DNA of 64,000 bases from Rhynochetos jubatus (lineage: Eukaryota; Chordata; Aves; Eurypygiformes; Rhynochetidae). The translations under genes were made by a program, and so were the position numbers. The notes under the pieces are model-generated. The model saw only the letters and a program-made list of their open reading frames with translations. It did not search any database and had not been told where the DNA came from. This document shows positions 47,307-60,320 of this stretch, one piece after another. Each line of letters starts with the position of its first letter. Within the stretch, counting starts at the first letter, position 1. The stretch is from the NCBI GenBank assembly GCA_027574665.1, contig CM050672.1:10214001-10278000 (forward strand), in the 5' to 3' direction.

Positions 47307-50063
47307 AACACGAGAAGCTCCAGCCCAAAATGCAGCCATAATGCAGCCCACATCCGGGAGAATCTCAAGAGCAGGGGGTGGAGCAAGCCAGGCCTCAAAC
47401 CACGAGAAGCTCCAGCCCAAAAGGCAGACAAAATCCAGCGCACATCCGGGAGAATCTCAAGAGCATGGGGTGGAGCAAGCCAGGCCTCAAAACACGAGAA
47501 GCTCCAGCCCAAAAGGCAGCCAAAATGCAGCCCACATCTGGGAGAATCTCAAGAGCAGGGGGTGGAGCAAGCCAGGCCTCAAACCACGAGAAGCTCCAGC
47601 CCAAAAAGCAGTAAAAATCCAGCGCATACCCGGGAGAATATCAAGCGCAGGGGGTGGAGCAAGCCAGGCCTGAAACCACGAGAAGCTCCAGCCCAAAAGG
47701 CAGCCAAAATGCAGCCCACATCCGGGAGAATCTCAAGAGCAGGGGGTGGAGCAAGCCAGGCCTCAAACCACGGGAACCTCCAGCCCAAAATGCAGCCAAA
47801 ATGCAGCCCACATCCTGGAGAATCTCAAGAGCAGGGGGTGGAGCAAGCCAGGCCTCAAACCATGAGAAGCTCCAGCCCAACAGGCAGCCAAAATGCAGCC
47901 CACATCCGGGAGAATCTCAAGAGCAGGGGGTGGAGCAAGCCAGGCCTCAAACCACAAGAAGCTCCAGCCCAAAAGGCAGCCAAAATGCAGCCCACATCCG
48001 GGACAATTTCAAGAGCAGGGGGTGGAGCAAGCAAGGCCTCAAACCATGAGAAGCTCCAGCCCAAACTGCAGCCAAAATGCAGCACACATCCGGGAGAATC
48101 TCAAGAGCAGAGGGTGGAGCAAGCCAGGCCTCAAACATCGAGAAGCTCCAGCCCAAAGGCAGCCAAAATGCAGCCCACATCCAGGAGAATCTCAAGAGCA
48201 GAGGGTGGAGCAAGCCAGGCCTCAAACCACAAGAAGCTCCAGCCCAAAAGGCAGCCAAAATGCAGCCCACATCCGGGAGAATCTCAAGAGCAGGGTGTGA
48301 AGCAAGGAGGCCACAATCCACGAGAAGCTCCAGCCCAAGAATCAGCCAAAATCCAGCCCACTTCCGGGAGACTACCAAGAGCACGGGGTGGAGCAAGCCA
48401 GGCCTCAAACCACAAGAAGCTCCAGCCCAAAATGCAGCCAAAATGCAGCCCACATCCGGGAGAATATCAAGAGCAGGGGGTGGAGCAAGCCAGGCCTCAA
48501 ACCATGAGAAGCTCCAGCCCAATATGCAGTAAAAATCCAGCGCATACCCGGGAGAATATCAAGAGAAGGGGGTGGAGCAAGCCAGGCCTCAAACCACAAG
48601 AAGCTCCAGCCCAAAAAGCAGCCAAAATGCAGCCCACCTCCGGGAGAATCTCAAGAGCAGGGGGTGGAGCAAGCCAGGCCTCAAACCATGAGAAGCTCCA
48701 GCCCAAAATGCAGCCAAAGTACAGCCCAACTCCGGGAGAAATTCGAGAGCAGGGGGTGGAGCAAGCCAGGCCTCAAAACACGAGAAGCTCCAGCCCAATA
48801 TGCAGTAAAAATCCAGCACATACCCGGGAGAATATCAAGAGCAGGGGGTGGAGCAAGTCAGGCCTCAAACCACGAGAAGCTCCAGCCCAAAAGACAGCCA
48901 AAATGCAGCCCACCTGCAGGAGAATCTCAATAGCAGGGTGTGGAGCAAGCCAGGCCTCAAACCACGAAAAGCTCCAGCCCAAATATCAGCCAAAATGCAG
49001 CCCACCTCCGGGAGAATTTCAAGAGCAGGTTGTGGAGCAAGCCAGGCCTCAAACCACGAGAAGCTCCAGCAAAAAAGAAGCCACAATCCAGCCCACATCC
49101 GGGAGAATCTCAAGAGAAGGGGGTGGAGCAAGCCAGGCCTCAAAACACAAGAAGCTCCAGCCCAAAAAGCAGCCAAAATCCAGCCCACCTGCAGGAGAAT
49201 CTCAAGAGCAGAGGGTGGAGCAAGCCAGGCCTCAAACCATGAGAAGCTCCAGCCCAAAATGCAGCCAAAATCCAGCGCACATCCGGGAGAATCTCAAGAG
49301 CAGGGGTTGGAGCAAGCCAGGCCTCAAACCTCGAGATTCTCCAGCCCAAAAGGCAGCCAAAATGCAGCCCACATCCGGGAGAATCTCAAGAGCAGGGGGT
49401 GGAGCAAGCCAGGCCTCAAACCACGACAAGCTCCAGCCCAAAATGCAGCCAAAATGCAGCCCACATCTGGGAGAATCTGAAGAGCAGGGGGTGGAGCAAG
49501 CCAGGCCTCAAACCACGAGAAGCTCCAGCCCAAAAGGCAGCCAAAATGCAGCCCACATCCGGGAGAATCTCAAGAGCAGGGGGTGGAGCAAGCCAGGCCT
49601 CAAACCACGAGAAGCTCCAGCCCAAAAGGCAGCCAAAATGCAGCCCACATCCGGGAGAATCTCAAGAGCAGGGGCTAGAGCAATATTGGCCATAAAACAC
49701 GAGAAGCTCCAGCCCAAAAGGCAGCCAAAATCCAGCCCACATCCGGGAGAATCTCAAGAGCAGGGGGTGGAGCAAGCCAGGCCTCAAAACACGAGAAGCT
49801 CCAGCCCAAAAGGCAGCCAAAATGCAGCCCACATCCGGGAGAATCTCAAGAGCAGGGGGTGGAGCAAGCCAGGCCTCAAACCACGAGAAGCTCCAGCCCA
49901 AAAGGCAGCCAAAATGCAGCCCACATCCGGGAGAATCTCAAGAGCAGGGGCTAGAGCAATATTGGCCATAAAACACGAGAAGCTCCAGCCCAAAAGGCAG
50001 CCAAAATGCAGCCCACATCCGGGAGAATCTCAAGAGCAGGGGCTAGAGCAATATTGGCCATAA
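47307..50063 (+). repeat. 30-unit (2,757-bp) higher-order block, copy 2
   Basis: Near-identical tandem copy of 44,550-47,306. It ends with the same pair of CTAGAGCAATATTGG units (49,951 and 50,042). The same ordered series of private variants is present, including AGCAAAAAAGAAGCC (here at about 49,070, in copy 1 at about 46,313), where the longer relative at 43,557 has AGCCCAAAAGAAGCC. That shared change shows copies 1 and 2 are closer to each other than to the longer relative. Confidence 0.9.
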
Positions 50064-51025
50064 AACACGAGAAGCTCCAGCCCAAAAGGCAGCCATAATG
50101 CAGCCCACATCCGGGAGAATCTCAAGAGCAGGGGGTGGAGCAAGCCAGGCCTCAAACCACGAGAAGCTCCAGCCCAAAAGGCAGACAAAATCCAGCGCAC
50201 ATCCGGGAGAATCTCAAGAGCATGGGGTGGAGCAAGCCAGGCCTCAAAACACGAGAAGCTCCAGCCCAAAAGGCAGCCAAAATGCAGCCCACATCTGGGA
50301 GAATCTCAAGAGCAGGGGGTGGAGCAAGCCAGGCCTCAAACCACGAGAAGCTCCAGCCCAAAAAGCAGTAAAAATCCAGCGCATACCCGGGAGAATATCA
50401 AGCGCAGGGGGTGGAGCAAGCCAGGCCTGAAACCACGAGAAGCTCCAGCCCAAAAGGCAGCCAAAATGCAGCCCACATCCGGGAGAATCTCAAGAGCAGG
50501 GGGTGGAGCAAGCCAGGCCTCAAAACACGGGAACCTCCAGCCCAAAATGCAGCCAAAATGCAGCCCACATCCTGGAGAATCTCAAGAGCAGGGGGTGGAG
50601 CAAGCCAGGCCTCAAACCATGAGAAGCTCCAGCCCAACAGGCAGCCAAAATGCAGCCCACATCCGGGAGAATCTCAAGAGCAGGGGGTGGAGCAAGCCAG
50701 GCCTCAAACCACAAGAAGCTCCAGCCCAAAAGGCAGCCAAAATGCAGCCCACATCCGGGACAATTTCAAGAGCAGGGGGTGGAGCAAGCAAGGCCTCAAA
50801 CCATGAGAAGCTCCAGCCCAAACTGCAGCCAAAATGCAGCACACATCCGGGAGAATCTCAAGAGCAGAGGGTGGAGCAAGCCAGGCCTCAAACATCGAGA
50901 AGCTCCAGCCCAAAGGCAGCCAAAATGCAGCCCACATCCAGGAGAATCTCAAGAGCAGAGGGTGGAGCAAGCCAGGCCTCAAACCACAAGAAGCTCCAGC
51001 CCAAAAGGCAGCCAAAATGCAGCCC
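50064..51025 (+). repeat. 30-unit higher-order block, partial copy 3
   Basis: The first 960 bp or so of a third copy, aligned at the same 2,757-bp offset. Homology to copy 2 stops near 51,025, where this copy reads CCCACCTCCGGGAG and then ordinary units, while copy 2 goes on to the AGGGTGTGAAGCAAGG unit. It has one private change, CAAAACACGGGAACC at 50,521, where the others have CAAACCACGGGAACC. Confidence 0.85.
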
Positions 51026-51439
51026 ACCTCCGGGAGAATCTCAAGAGCAGGGGGTGGAGCAAGCCAGGCCTCAAACCTCGAGATTCTCCAGCCCAAAAGG
51101 CAGCCAAAATGCAGCCCACATCCGGGAGAATCTCAAGAGCAGGGGGTGGAGCAAGCCAGGCCTCAAACCACGAGAAGCTCCAGCCCAACAGGCAGCCAAA
51201 ACGCAGCCCACATCCGGGAGAATCTCAAGAGCAGGGGTTGGAGCAAGGCAGGCCTCAAACCTCGAGAAGCTCCAGCCCAAAAGTCAGCCAAAATGCAGCC
51301 CACATCCGGCAGAATCTCAAGAGCAGGGGGTGGAGCAAGCCAGGCATCAAATCACGAGAATTTCCAGCCCAAATGTCAGCCAAAATCCAGCCCACATCCG
51401 GGAGAATCTCAAGAGCAGGGGGTGGAGCAAGCCAGGCCT

Positions 51440-54400
51440 CAAACCACGAGAAGCTCCAGCCCAAAAGGCAGCCAAAATGCAGCCCACATCCGGGAGAATC
51501 TCAAGAGCAGGGGGTGGAGCAAGCCAGGCCTCAAACCACGAGAAGCTCCAGCCCAAAATGCAGCCAAAATGCAGCCCACATCCGGGAGAATCTCAAGAGC
51601 AGGGGTTGGAGCAAGCCAGTCCTCAAACCACAAGAAGCTCCAGCCCAAAATGCAGCAAAAATCCAGCCCACATCCTGGAGAATCTCAAGAGCAGGGGGTG
51701 GAGGAAGCCAGGCCTCAAACCTCGAGATCCTCTAGCCTTAAAGGCAGCCAAAATGCAGCCCACATCCGGGAGAATCTCAAGAGCAGGGGTTGGAGCAAGC
51801 CAGGCCTCAAACCACGAGAAGCTCCAGCCCAAGATTTAGCCAAAATGCAGCCCACATCCGGGAGAATCTCAAGAGCAGGGGGTGGAGCAAGCAAGGCCTC
51901 AAACCATGAGAAGCTCCAGCCCAACAGGCAGCCAAAATGCAGCCCACATCCGGGAGAATCTCAAGAGCAGGGGGTGGAGCAATCCAGGCCTCAAACCACG
52001 AGAAGCTCCAGCAAAAAAGGCAGCCAAAATGCAGCCCACATCCGGGACAATTTCAAGAGCAGGGGGTGGAGCAAGCAAGGCCTCAAACCATGAGAAGCTC
52101 CAGCCCAAAAGGGAGCCAAAATCCAGCCCACATCCGGGAGAATCTCAAGAGCAGGGGGTGGAGCAAGCCAGGCCTCAAACCATGAGACGCTCCAACCCAA
52201 AAGGCAGCCAAAATCCACCTTACATCCAGGAGAATATCAAGAGCAGAGGGTGGAGCAAGCCAGGCCTCAAACCATGAGAAGCTCCAGCCCAAAATGCAGC
52301 CAAAATCCAGCGCACATCCGGGAGAATCTCAAGAGCAGGGGTTGGAGCAAGCCAGGCCTCAAACCTCGAGATTCTCCAGCCCAAAAGGCAGCCAAAATGC
52401 AGCCCACCTCCGGGAGAATATCAAGAGCAGGGGGTGGAGCAAGCCAGGCCTCAAACCACGAGAAGCTCCAGCCCAAACTGCAGACAAAATGCAGCCCACA
52501 TCCGGGAGAATCTCAAGAGCAGGGGGTGGAGCAAGCCAGGCCTCAAACCACGAGAAGCTCCAGCCCAAAATGCAGCCAAAATGCAGCACACATCCGGGAG
52601 AATCTGAAGAGCAGGGGGTGGAGCAAGCCAGGCCTCAAACCACGAGAAGCTCCAGCCCAAAAGGCAGCCAAAATGCAGCCCACATCCGGGAGGATCTCAA
52701 GAGCAGGGGGTGGAGCAAGCCAGGCCTCAAACCACGAGAAGCTCCAGCCCAAAAGGCAGCCAAAATGCAGCCCACCTCCGGGAGAATTTCAAGAGCAGGG
52801 GGTGGAGCAAGGCAGGCCTCAAACCACGAGAAGCTCCAGCCCAAAATGCAGACAAAATTCAGCCCACATCCGGGAGAATCTCAAGAGCAGGGGCTAGAGC
52901 AATATTGGCCATAAAACACGAGAAGCTCCAGCCCAAAAGGCAGCCAAAATCCAGCCCACATCCGGGAGAATCTCAAGAGCAGGGGTTGGAGCAAGCCAGG
53001 CCTCAAAACACGAGAAGCTCCAGCCCAAAATGCAGCCATAATGCAGCCCACATCCGGGAGAATCTCAAGAGCAGGGGGTGGAGCAAGCCAGGCCTCAAAC
53101 CACGAGAAGCTCCAGCCCAAAAGGCAGACAAAATCCAGCGCACATCCGGGAGAATCTCAAGAGCATGGGGTGGAGCAAGCCAGGCCTCAAAACACGAGAA
53201 GCTCCAGCCCAAAAGGCAGCCAAAATGCAGCCCACATCTGGGAGAATCTCAAGAGCAGGGGGTGGAGCAAGCCAGGCCTCAAACCACGAGAAGCTCCAGC
53301 CCAAAAAGCAGTAAAAATCCAGCGCATACCCGGGAGAATATCAAGCGCAGGGGGTGGAGCAAGCCAGGTCTCAATCCACAAGAAGCTCCAGCCCAAAATG
53401 CAGCCAAAATGCAGCCCACATCTGGGAGAATCTCAAGAGCAGGGGGTGGAGCAAGCCAGGCCTCAAACCACGAGAAGCTCCAGCCCAAAAGGCAGCCAAA
53501 ATGCAGCCCACATCCGGGAGAATCTCAAGAGCAGGGGGTGGAGCAAGCCAGGCCTCAAACCACGAGAAGCTCCAGCCCAAAAGGCAGCCAAAATGCAGCC
53601 CACATCCGGGAGAATCTCAAGAGCAGGGGTTGGAGCAAGCCAGTCCTCAAACCACAAGAAGCTCCAGCCCAAAAGGCAGCAAAAATCCAGCCCATATCCG
53701 GGAGAATCTCAAGAGCAGGGGGTGGAGGAAGCCAGGCCTCAAACCTCGAGATCCTCTAGCTTTAAAGGCAGCCAAAATGCAGCCCACATCCGGGAGAATC
53801 TCAAGAGCAGGGGGTGGAGCAAGCCAGGCCTCAAACCACGAGAAGCTCCAGCCCAAAAGGCAGCCAAAATGCAGCCCACATCCGGGAGAATCTCAAGAGC
53901 ATGGGGTGGAGCAAGCAAGGCCTCAAACCATGAGAACCTCCAGCCCAACAGGCAGCCAAAATGCAGCCCACATCCGGGAGAATCTCAAGAGCAGGGGGTG
54001 GAGCAAGCCAGGCCTCAAACCACAAGAAGGTCCAGCCCAAAAGGCAGCCAAAATGCAGCCCACATCCGGGACAATTTCAAGAGCAGGGGGTGGAGCAAGC
54101 AAGGCCTCAAACCATGAGAAGCTCCAGCCCAAAAGGGAGCCAAAATCCAGCCCACATCCGGGAGAATCTCAAGAGCAGGGGGTGGAGCAAGCCAGGCCTC
54201 AAACCACGAGAAGCTCCAACCCAAAAGGCAGCCAAAATCCAGCTTACATCCAGGAGAATATCAAGAGCAGAGGGTGGAGCAAGCCAGGCCTCAAACCATG
54301 AGAAGCTCCAGCCCAAAATGCAGCCAAAATCCAGCGCACATCCGGGAGAATCTCAAGAGCAGGGGTTGGAGCAAGCCAGGCCTCAAACCTCGAGATTCTC

Positions 54401-54700
54401 CAGCCCAAAAGGCAGCCAAAATGCAGCCCACATCCGGGAGAATCTCAAGAGCAGGGGGTGGAGCAAGCCAGGCCTCAAACCACGAGAAGCTCCAGCCCAA
54501 ACTGCAGACAAAATGCAGCCCACATCCGGGAGAATCTCAAGAGCAGGGGGTGGAGCAAGCCAGGCCTCAATCCACGAGAAGCTCCAGCCCAAAATGCAGC
54601 CAAAATGCAGCCCACATCAGGGAGAATATCAAGAGCAGGGGGTGGAGCAAGCCAGGCCTCAAACCACGAGAAGCTCCAGCCCAAAAGGCAGCCAAAATCC
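51440..54700 (+). repeat. Duplicated block, 22-unit spacing
   Basis: Positions of about 51,440-52,680 recur at about 53,464-54,700 with an offset of 2,024 bp, exactly 22 units. Shared marks are CAAGCCAGTCCTCAAACC, CTCGAGATCCTCTAGC, CCGGGACAATTTC and CTCGAGATTCTCC. A short stretch at 52,850-53,390 separately matches 41,170-41,710. Part of the same series recurs near 58.7-59.6 kb. Confidence 0.75.
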
Positions 54701-55486
54701 AGTCCACCTCCGGGAGAATATCAAGAGCAGGGGGTGGAGCAAGCCAGGCCTCAAACCACGAGAAGCTCCAGCCCAAAATGCAGACAAAATGCAGCCCAGA
54801 TCCGGGAGAATCTCAAGAGCAGGGGGTGGAGCAAGGCAGGCCTCAAACCTCGAGATTCTCCAGCCCAAAAAGCAGCCAAAATGCAGCCCACATCCGGGAG
54901 AATCTCAAGAGCAGGGGGTGGATGAAGCCAGGCCTCAAACCACGAGAAGGTCCAGCCCAAAAGGCAGCCAAAATGCAGCCCACATCCGGGAGAATCTCAA
55001 GAGCAGGTGGTGGAGCAAGCCAGGCCTCAAACCACGAGAAGCTCCAGCCCAAAATGCAGACAACATCCAGCCCACATGCGGGAGAATCTCAAGAGCAGGG
55101 GTTGGACCAAGGCAGGCCTGAAACCACGAGAAGCTCCAGCCCAAAAGGCAGCCAAAATCCAGCCCACATCCCGGAGAATCTCAAGAGCAGGGGGTGGAGC
55201 AAGCCAGGCCTCAAACCACGAGAAGCTCCAGCCCAAAAGGCAGCCAAAATGCAGCCCACCTCCGGGAGAATCTCAAGAGCAGGGGGTGGAGCAAGCCAGG
55301 CCTCAAACCACGAGAAGCTCCAGCCCAAAAGGCAGCCAAAATGCAGCCCACATCCGGGAGAATCTCAAGAGCAGGGTGTGGAGCAAGCCAGGCCTCAAAC
55401 CACGAGAATCTCCAGCCCAAAAGGCAGCCAAAATGCAGCCCACATCCGGGAGAATCTCAAGAGCAGGGGGTGGAGCAAGCCAGGCC

Positions 55487-55972
55487 TCAAACCACGAGAA
55501 GCTCCAGCCCAAAAGGCAGCCAAAATGCACCCCACATCCGGGAGAATCTCAAGAGCAGGGGGTGGAGCAAGGCAGGCCTCAAACCACGAGAAGCTCCAGC
55601 CCAAAAGGCAGCCAAAATGCAGCCCACATCCGGGAGAATCTCAAGAGCAGGGGGTGGAGCAAGGCAGGCCTCAAACCACGAGAAGCTCCAGCCCAAAAGG
55701 CAGCCAAAACCCAGCCCACATCCGGGAGAATCTCAAGAGCAGGGGGTGGAGCAAGGCAGGCCTCAAACCACAAGAAGCTCCAGCCCAAAAGGCAGCCAAA
55801 ATGCAGCCCACATCCGGGAGAATCTCAAGAGCAGGGGGTGGAGCAAGGCAGGCCTCAAACCACGAGAAGCTCCAGCCCAAAAGGCAGCCAAAACCCAGCC
55901 CACATCCGGGAGAATCTCAAGAGCAGGGGGTGGAGCAAGGCAGGCCTCAAACCACGAGAAGCTCCAGCCCAA
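55487..55972 (+). repeat. Alternating two-unit (184-bp) run
   Basis: Successive units here alternate between two types, one with AAAATGCAGCCC and one with AAAACCCAGCCC. All share the GCAAGGCAGG variant. About five units take part, giving a local 184-bp dimer period. A shorter alternation of the same two types is seen at 60,358-60,751. Confidence 0.7.
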
Positions 55973-58939
55973 AAGGCTGCCAAAATGCAGCCCACATCCG
56001 GGAGAATCTCAAGAGCAGGGGGTGGAGCAAGCCAGGCCTCAAACCACGAGAAGCTCCAGCCCAAAAGGCTGCAAAAATCCAGCCCACATCCGGGAGAATC
56101 TCAAGAGCAGGGGGTGGAGGAAGCCAGGCCTCAAACCTAGAGATTCTCTAGCCTTAAAGGCAGCCAAAATGCAGCCCACATCCGGGAGAATCTCAAGAGC
56201 AGGGGGTGGAGCAAGCCAGGCCTCAAACCACGAGAAGCTCCAGCCCAAAAGGCAGCCAAAATGCAGCCCACATCCGGGACAATTCAAAGAGCAGGGGGTG
56301 GAGCAAGCAAGGCCTCAAACCATGAGAAGCTCCAGCCCAAAAGGCAGCCAAAATGCAGCCCACATCCGGGAGAATCTCAAGAGCAGGGGGTGGAGCAAGC
56401 CAGGCCTCAAACCACAAGAAGCTCCAGCCAAAAAGGCAGCCAAAATGCAGCCCACATCCGGGACAATTTCAAGAGCAGGGGGTGGAGCAAGCAAGGCCTC
56501 AAACCATGAGAAGCTCCAGCCCAAAAGGCAGCCAAAATGCAGCCCACATCCAGGAGAATCTCAAGAGCAGGGGTTGGAGCAAGCCAGGCCTCAAAACACG
56601 AGAAGCTCCAGCCCAAAATGCAGCCATAATGCAGCCCACATCCGGGAGAATCTCAAGAGCAGGGGGTGGAGCAAGCCAGGCCTCAAACCACGAGAAGCTC
56701 TAGCCCAAAAGGCAGACAAAATCCAGCGCACATCCGGGAGAATCTCAAGAGCATGGGGTGGAGCAAGCCAGGCCTCAAAACACGAGAAGCTCCAGCCCAA
56801 AAGGCAGTCAAAATGCAGCCCACATCTGGGAGAATCTCAAGAGCAGGGGGTGGAGCAAGCCAGGCCTCAAACCACGAGAAGCTCCAGCCCAAAAACAGTA
56901 AAAATCCAGCGCATACCCGGGAGAATATCAAGCGCAGGGGGTGGAGCAAGCCAGGCCTCAAACCACGAGAAGCTCCAGCCCAAAAGGCAGCCAAAATGCA
57001 GCCCACATCCGGGAGAATCTCAAGAGCAGGGGGTGGAGCAAGCCAGGCCTCAAACCACGGGAAGCTCCACCCCAAAATGCAGCCAAAATGCAGCCCACAT
57101 CCTGGAGAATCTCAAGAGCAGGGGGTGGAGCAAGCCAGGCCTCAAACCATGAGAAGCTCCAGCCCAAAAGGCTGCCAAAATGCAGCCCACATCCGGGACA
57201 ATTCAAAGAGCAGGGGGTGGAGAAAGCAAGGCCTCAAACCATGAGAAGCTCCAGCCCAACAGGCAGCCAAAATGCAGCCCACATCCGGGGGAATCTCAAG
57301 AGCAGGGGGTGGAGCAAGCCAGGCCTCAAACCACAAGAAGCTCCAGCCCAAAAGGCAGCCAAAATGCAGACCACATCCGGGACAATTTCAAGAGCAGGGG
57401 GTGGAGCAAGCAAGGCCTCAAACCACGAGAAGCTCCACCCAAAATGCAGACAAAATGCAGCCCAGATCCGGGAGAATCTCAAGAGCAGGGGTTGGAGCAA
57501 GGCAGGCCTCAAACCTCGAGATTCTCCACCCCAAAATGCAGCCAAAATCCAGCGCACATCCGGGAGAATCTCAAGAGCAGGGGGTGGAGCAAGCCAGGCC
57601 TCAAACCACAAGAAGCTCCAGCCCAAAAGGCAGCCAAAATGCAGCCCACATCCGGGAGAATCTCAAGAGCAGGGGGTGGAGCAAGCCAGGCCTCAAACCA
57701 CAAGAAGCTCCAGCCCAAAAGGCAGCCAAAATGCAGCCCACATCCGGGACAATTTCAAGAGCAGGGGGTGGATCAAGCAAAGCCTCAAACCATGAGAAGC
57801 TCCAGCCCAAACTGCAGCCAAAATGCAGCCCACATCCGGGAGAATCTCAAGAGCAGAAGGTGGAGCAAGCCAGGCCTCAAACATCGAGAAGCTCCAGCCC
57901 AAAGGCAGCCAAAATGCAGCCCACATGCGGGAGAATCTCAAGAGCAGAGGGTGGAACAAGCCAGGCCTCAAACCACAAGAAGCTCCAGCCCAAAATGCAG
58001 CCAAAATCCAGCCCACCTCCGGGAGAATATCAAGAGCAGGGGGTGGAGAAAGCCAGGCCTCAAACCACAAGAAGCTCCACCCAAAATGCAGACAAAATGC
58101 AGCCCAGATCCGGGAGAATCTCAAGAGCAGGGGGTGGAGCAAGCCAGGCCTCAAACCACGAGAAGCTCCAGCCCAAAAGGCAGCCAAAATGCAGCCCACA
58201 TCCGGGAGAATCTCAAGAGCAGGGGGTGGAGCAAGCCAGGCCTCAAACCACGAGAAGCTCCAGCCCAAAATGCAGCCAAAATGCAGCCCACATCCGGGAG
58301 AATCTCAAGAGCAGGGGTTGGAGCAAGGCAGGCCTCAAACCTCGAGAAGCTCCAGCCCTAAAGGCAGCCAAAATGCAGCCCACATCCGGCAGAATCTCAA
58401 GAGCAGGGGGTGGAGCAAGCCAGGCATCAAATCACGAGAATTTCCAGCCCAAATATCAGCCAAAATCCAGCCCACATCCGGGAGAATCTCAAGAGCAGGG
58501 GGTGGAGCAAGCCAGGCCTCAAACCACGAGAAGCTCCAGCCCAAAAGGCAGCCAAAATGCAGCCCACATCCGGGAGAATCTCAAGAGCAGGGGGTGGAGC
58601 AAGCCAGGCCTCAAACCTCAACAAGCTCCAGCCCAAAATGCAGCCAAAATGCAGCCCACATCCGGGAGAATCTCAAGAGCAGGGGGTGGAGCAAGCCAGT
58701 CCTCAAACCACAAGAAGCTCCAGCCCAAAAGGCAGCCAAAATGCAGCCCACATCCAGGAGAATCTCAAGAGCAGGGGGTGGAGGAAGCCAGGCCTCAAAC
58801 CTCGAGATCCTCTAGCCTTAAGGCAGCCAAAATGCAGCCCACATCCGGGAGAATCTCAAGAGCAGGGGGTGGAGCAAGCCAGGCCTGAAACCACGAGAAG
58901 CTCCAGCCCAAAAGGCAGCCAAAATGCAGCCCACATCCG

Positions 58940-60320
58940 GGAGAATCTCAAGAGCAGGGGGTGGAGCAAGCAAGGCCTCAAGCCAGGAGAAGCTCCAGCC
59001 CAAAAGGCAGCCAAAATGCAGCCCACATCCGGGACAATTTCAAGAGCAGGGGGTGGAGCAAGCAAGGCCTCAAACCATGAGAAGCTCCAGCCCAAAAGGG
59101 AGCCAAAATCCAGCCCACCTCCGGGAGAATCTCAAGAGCAGGGGGTGGAGGAAGCCAGGCCTCAAACCACGAGAAGCTCCAGCCCAAAAGGCAGCCAAAA
59201 TCCAGCCTACATCCAGGAGAATATCAAGAGCAGAGGGTGGAGCAAGCCAGGCCTCAAACCATGAGAAGCTCCAGCCCAAAATGCAGCCAAAATCCAGCGC
59301 ACATCCGGGAGAATCTCAAGAGCAGGGGGTGGAGCAAGCCAGGCCTCAAACCTCGAGATTCTCCAGCCCAAAAGGCAGCCAAAATGCAGCCCACATCCGG
59401 GAGAATCTCAAGAGCAGGGGGTGGAGCAAGCCAGGCCTCAAACCACGAGAAGCTCCAGCCCAAACTGCAGACAAAATGCAGCCCACATCCGGGAGAATCT
59501 CAAGAGCAGGGGGTGGAGCAAGCCAGGCCTCAATCCACGAGAAGCTCCAGCCCAAAATGCAGCCAAAATGCAGCCCACATCAGGGAGAATATCAAGAGCA
59601 GAGGGTGGAGCAAGCCAGGCCTCAAACCATGAGAAGCTCCAGCCCAAAAGGCAGCCAAAATGCAGCCCACCTCCGGGAGAATATCAAGAGCAGGGGGTGG
59701 AGCAAGCCAGGCCTCAAACCACGAGAAGCTCCAGCCCAAAATGCAGCCAAAATGCAGCCCAGATCCGGGAGAATCTCAAGAGCAGGGGGTGGAGCAAGGC
59801 AGGCCTCAAACCTCGAGATTCTCCAGCCCAAAAGGCAGCCAAAATGCAGCCCACCTCCGGGAGAATCTCAAGAGCAGGGGGTGGATGAAGCCAGGCCTCA
59901 AACCACGAGAAGGTCCAGCCCAAAAGGCAGCCAAAATGCAGCCCACATCCGGGAGAATCTCAAGAGCAGGGGGTGGAGCAAGCCAGGCCTCAAACCACGA
60001 GAAGCTCCAGCCCAAAATGCAGACAAAATCCAGCCCACATGCGGGAGAATCTCAAGAGCAGGGGTTGGACCAAGGCAGGCCTGAAACCACGAGAAGCTCC
60101 AGCCCAAAAGGCAGCCAAAATCCAGCCCACATCCGGGAGAATCTCAAGAGCAGTGGGTGGAGCAAGCCAGGCCTCAAACCACGAGAAGCTCCAGCCCAAG
60201 TATCAGCCAAAATGCAGCCCACCTCCGGGAGAATCTCAAGAGCAGGGGGTGGAGCAAGCCAGGCCTCAAACCACGAGAAGCTCCAGCCCAAAAGGCAGCC
60301 AAAATGCAGCCCACATCCGG
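58940..60320 (+). repeat. Block shared with 53,980-55,360
   Basis: About 1.38 kb matches 53,980-55,360 at an offset of 4,963 bp, five bases short of 54 units. Shared marks are GGACAATTTCAAGAGC, GGGAGCCAAAATCC, CAAACTGCAGAC, ACATCAGGGAGAATATC, GGGGGTGGATGAAGCC and GGGGTTGGACCAAGGC. The ordered list makes this a segmental copy, not chance resemblance of units. Confidence 0.82.
60275..60320 (+). repeat. Half-unit A of the monomer (46 bp), possible ancient subrepeat
   Basis: The first 46 bases of the monomer start GAGAAGCTC. They contain three similar short blocks in a row, CAGCCCAAAAGG, CAGCCAAAATG and CAGCCCACATCC, which look like degenerate 11-12 bp subrepeats. Aligned without gaps to the second half-unit, I count 23 identical positions of 46, with 12 of the first 16 matching. 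This suggests, but does not prove, that the 92-bp unit arose by doubling of a 46-bp element. Confidence 0.45.

Larger units (their letters stand above)
39555..52915 (+). repeat. Subfamily with GGGGCTAGAGCAATATTGGC
   Basis: Twelve units carry GGGGCTAGAGCAATATTGGC followed by CATAAAACACG, in place of the usual GTGGAGCAAGCCAGGCCTCAA region. They lie near 39,566, 41,218, 44,161, 44,438, 44,529, 46,918, 47,194, 47,286, 49,675, 49,951, 50,042 and 52,894. This introduces TAG and TAA into an otherwise stop-free strand and removes AGGCCT. The changes are clustered within about 20 bases, so one altered unit was probably founder. Nine of the twelve are explained by three copies of a three-unit pattern inside the large blocks. 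Confidence 0.85.
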
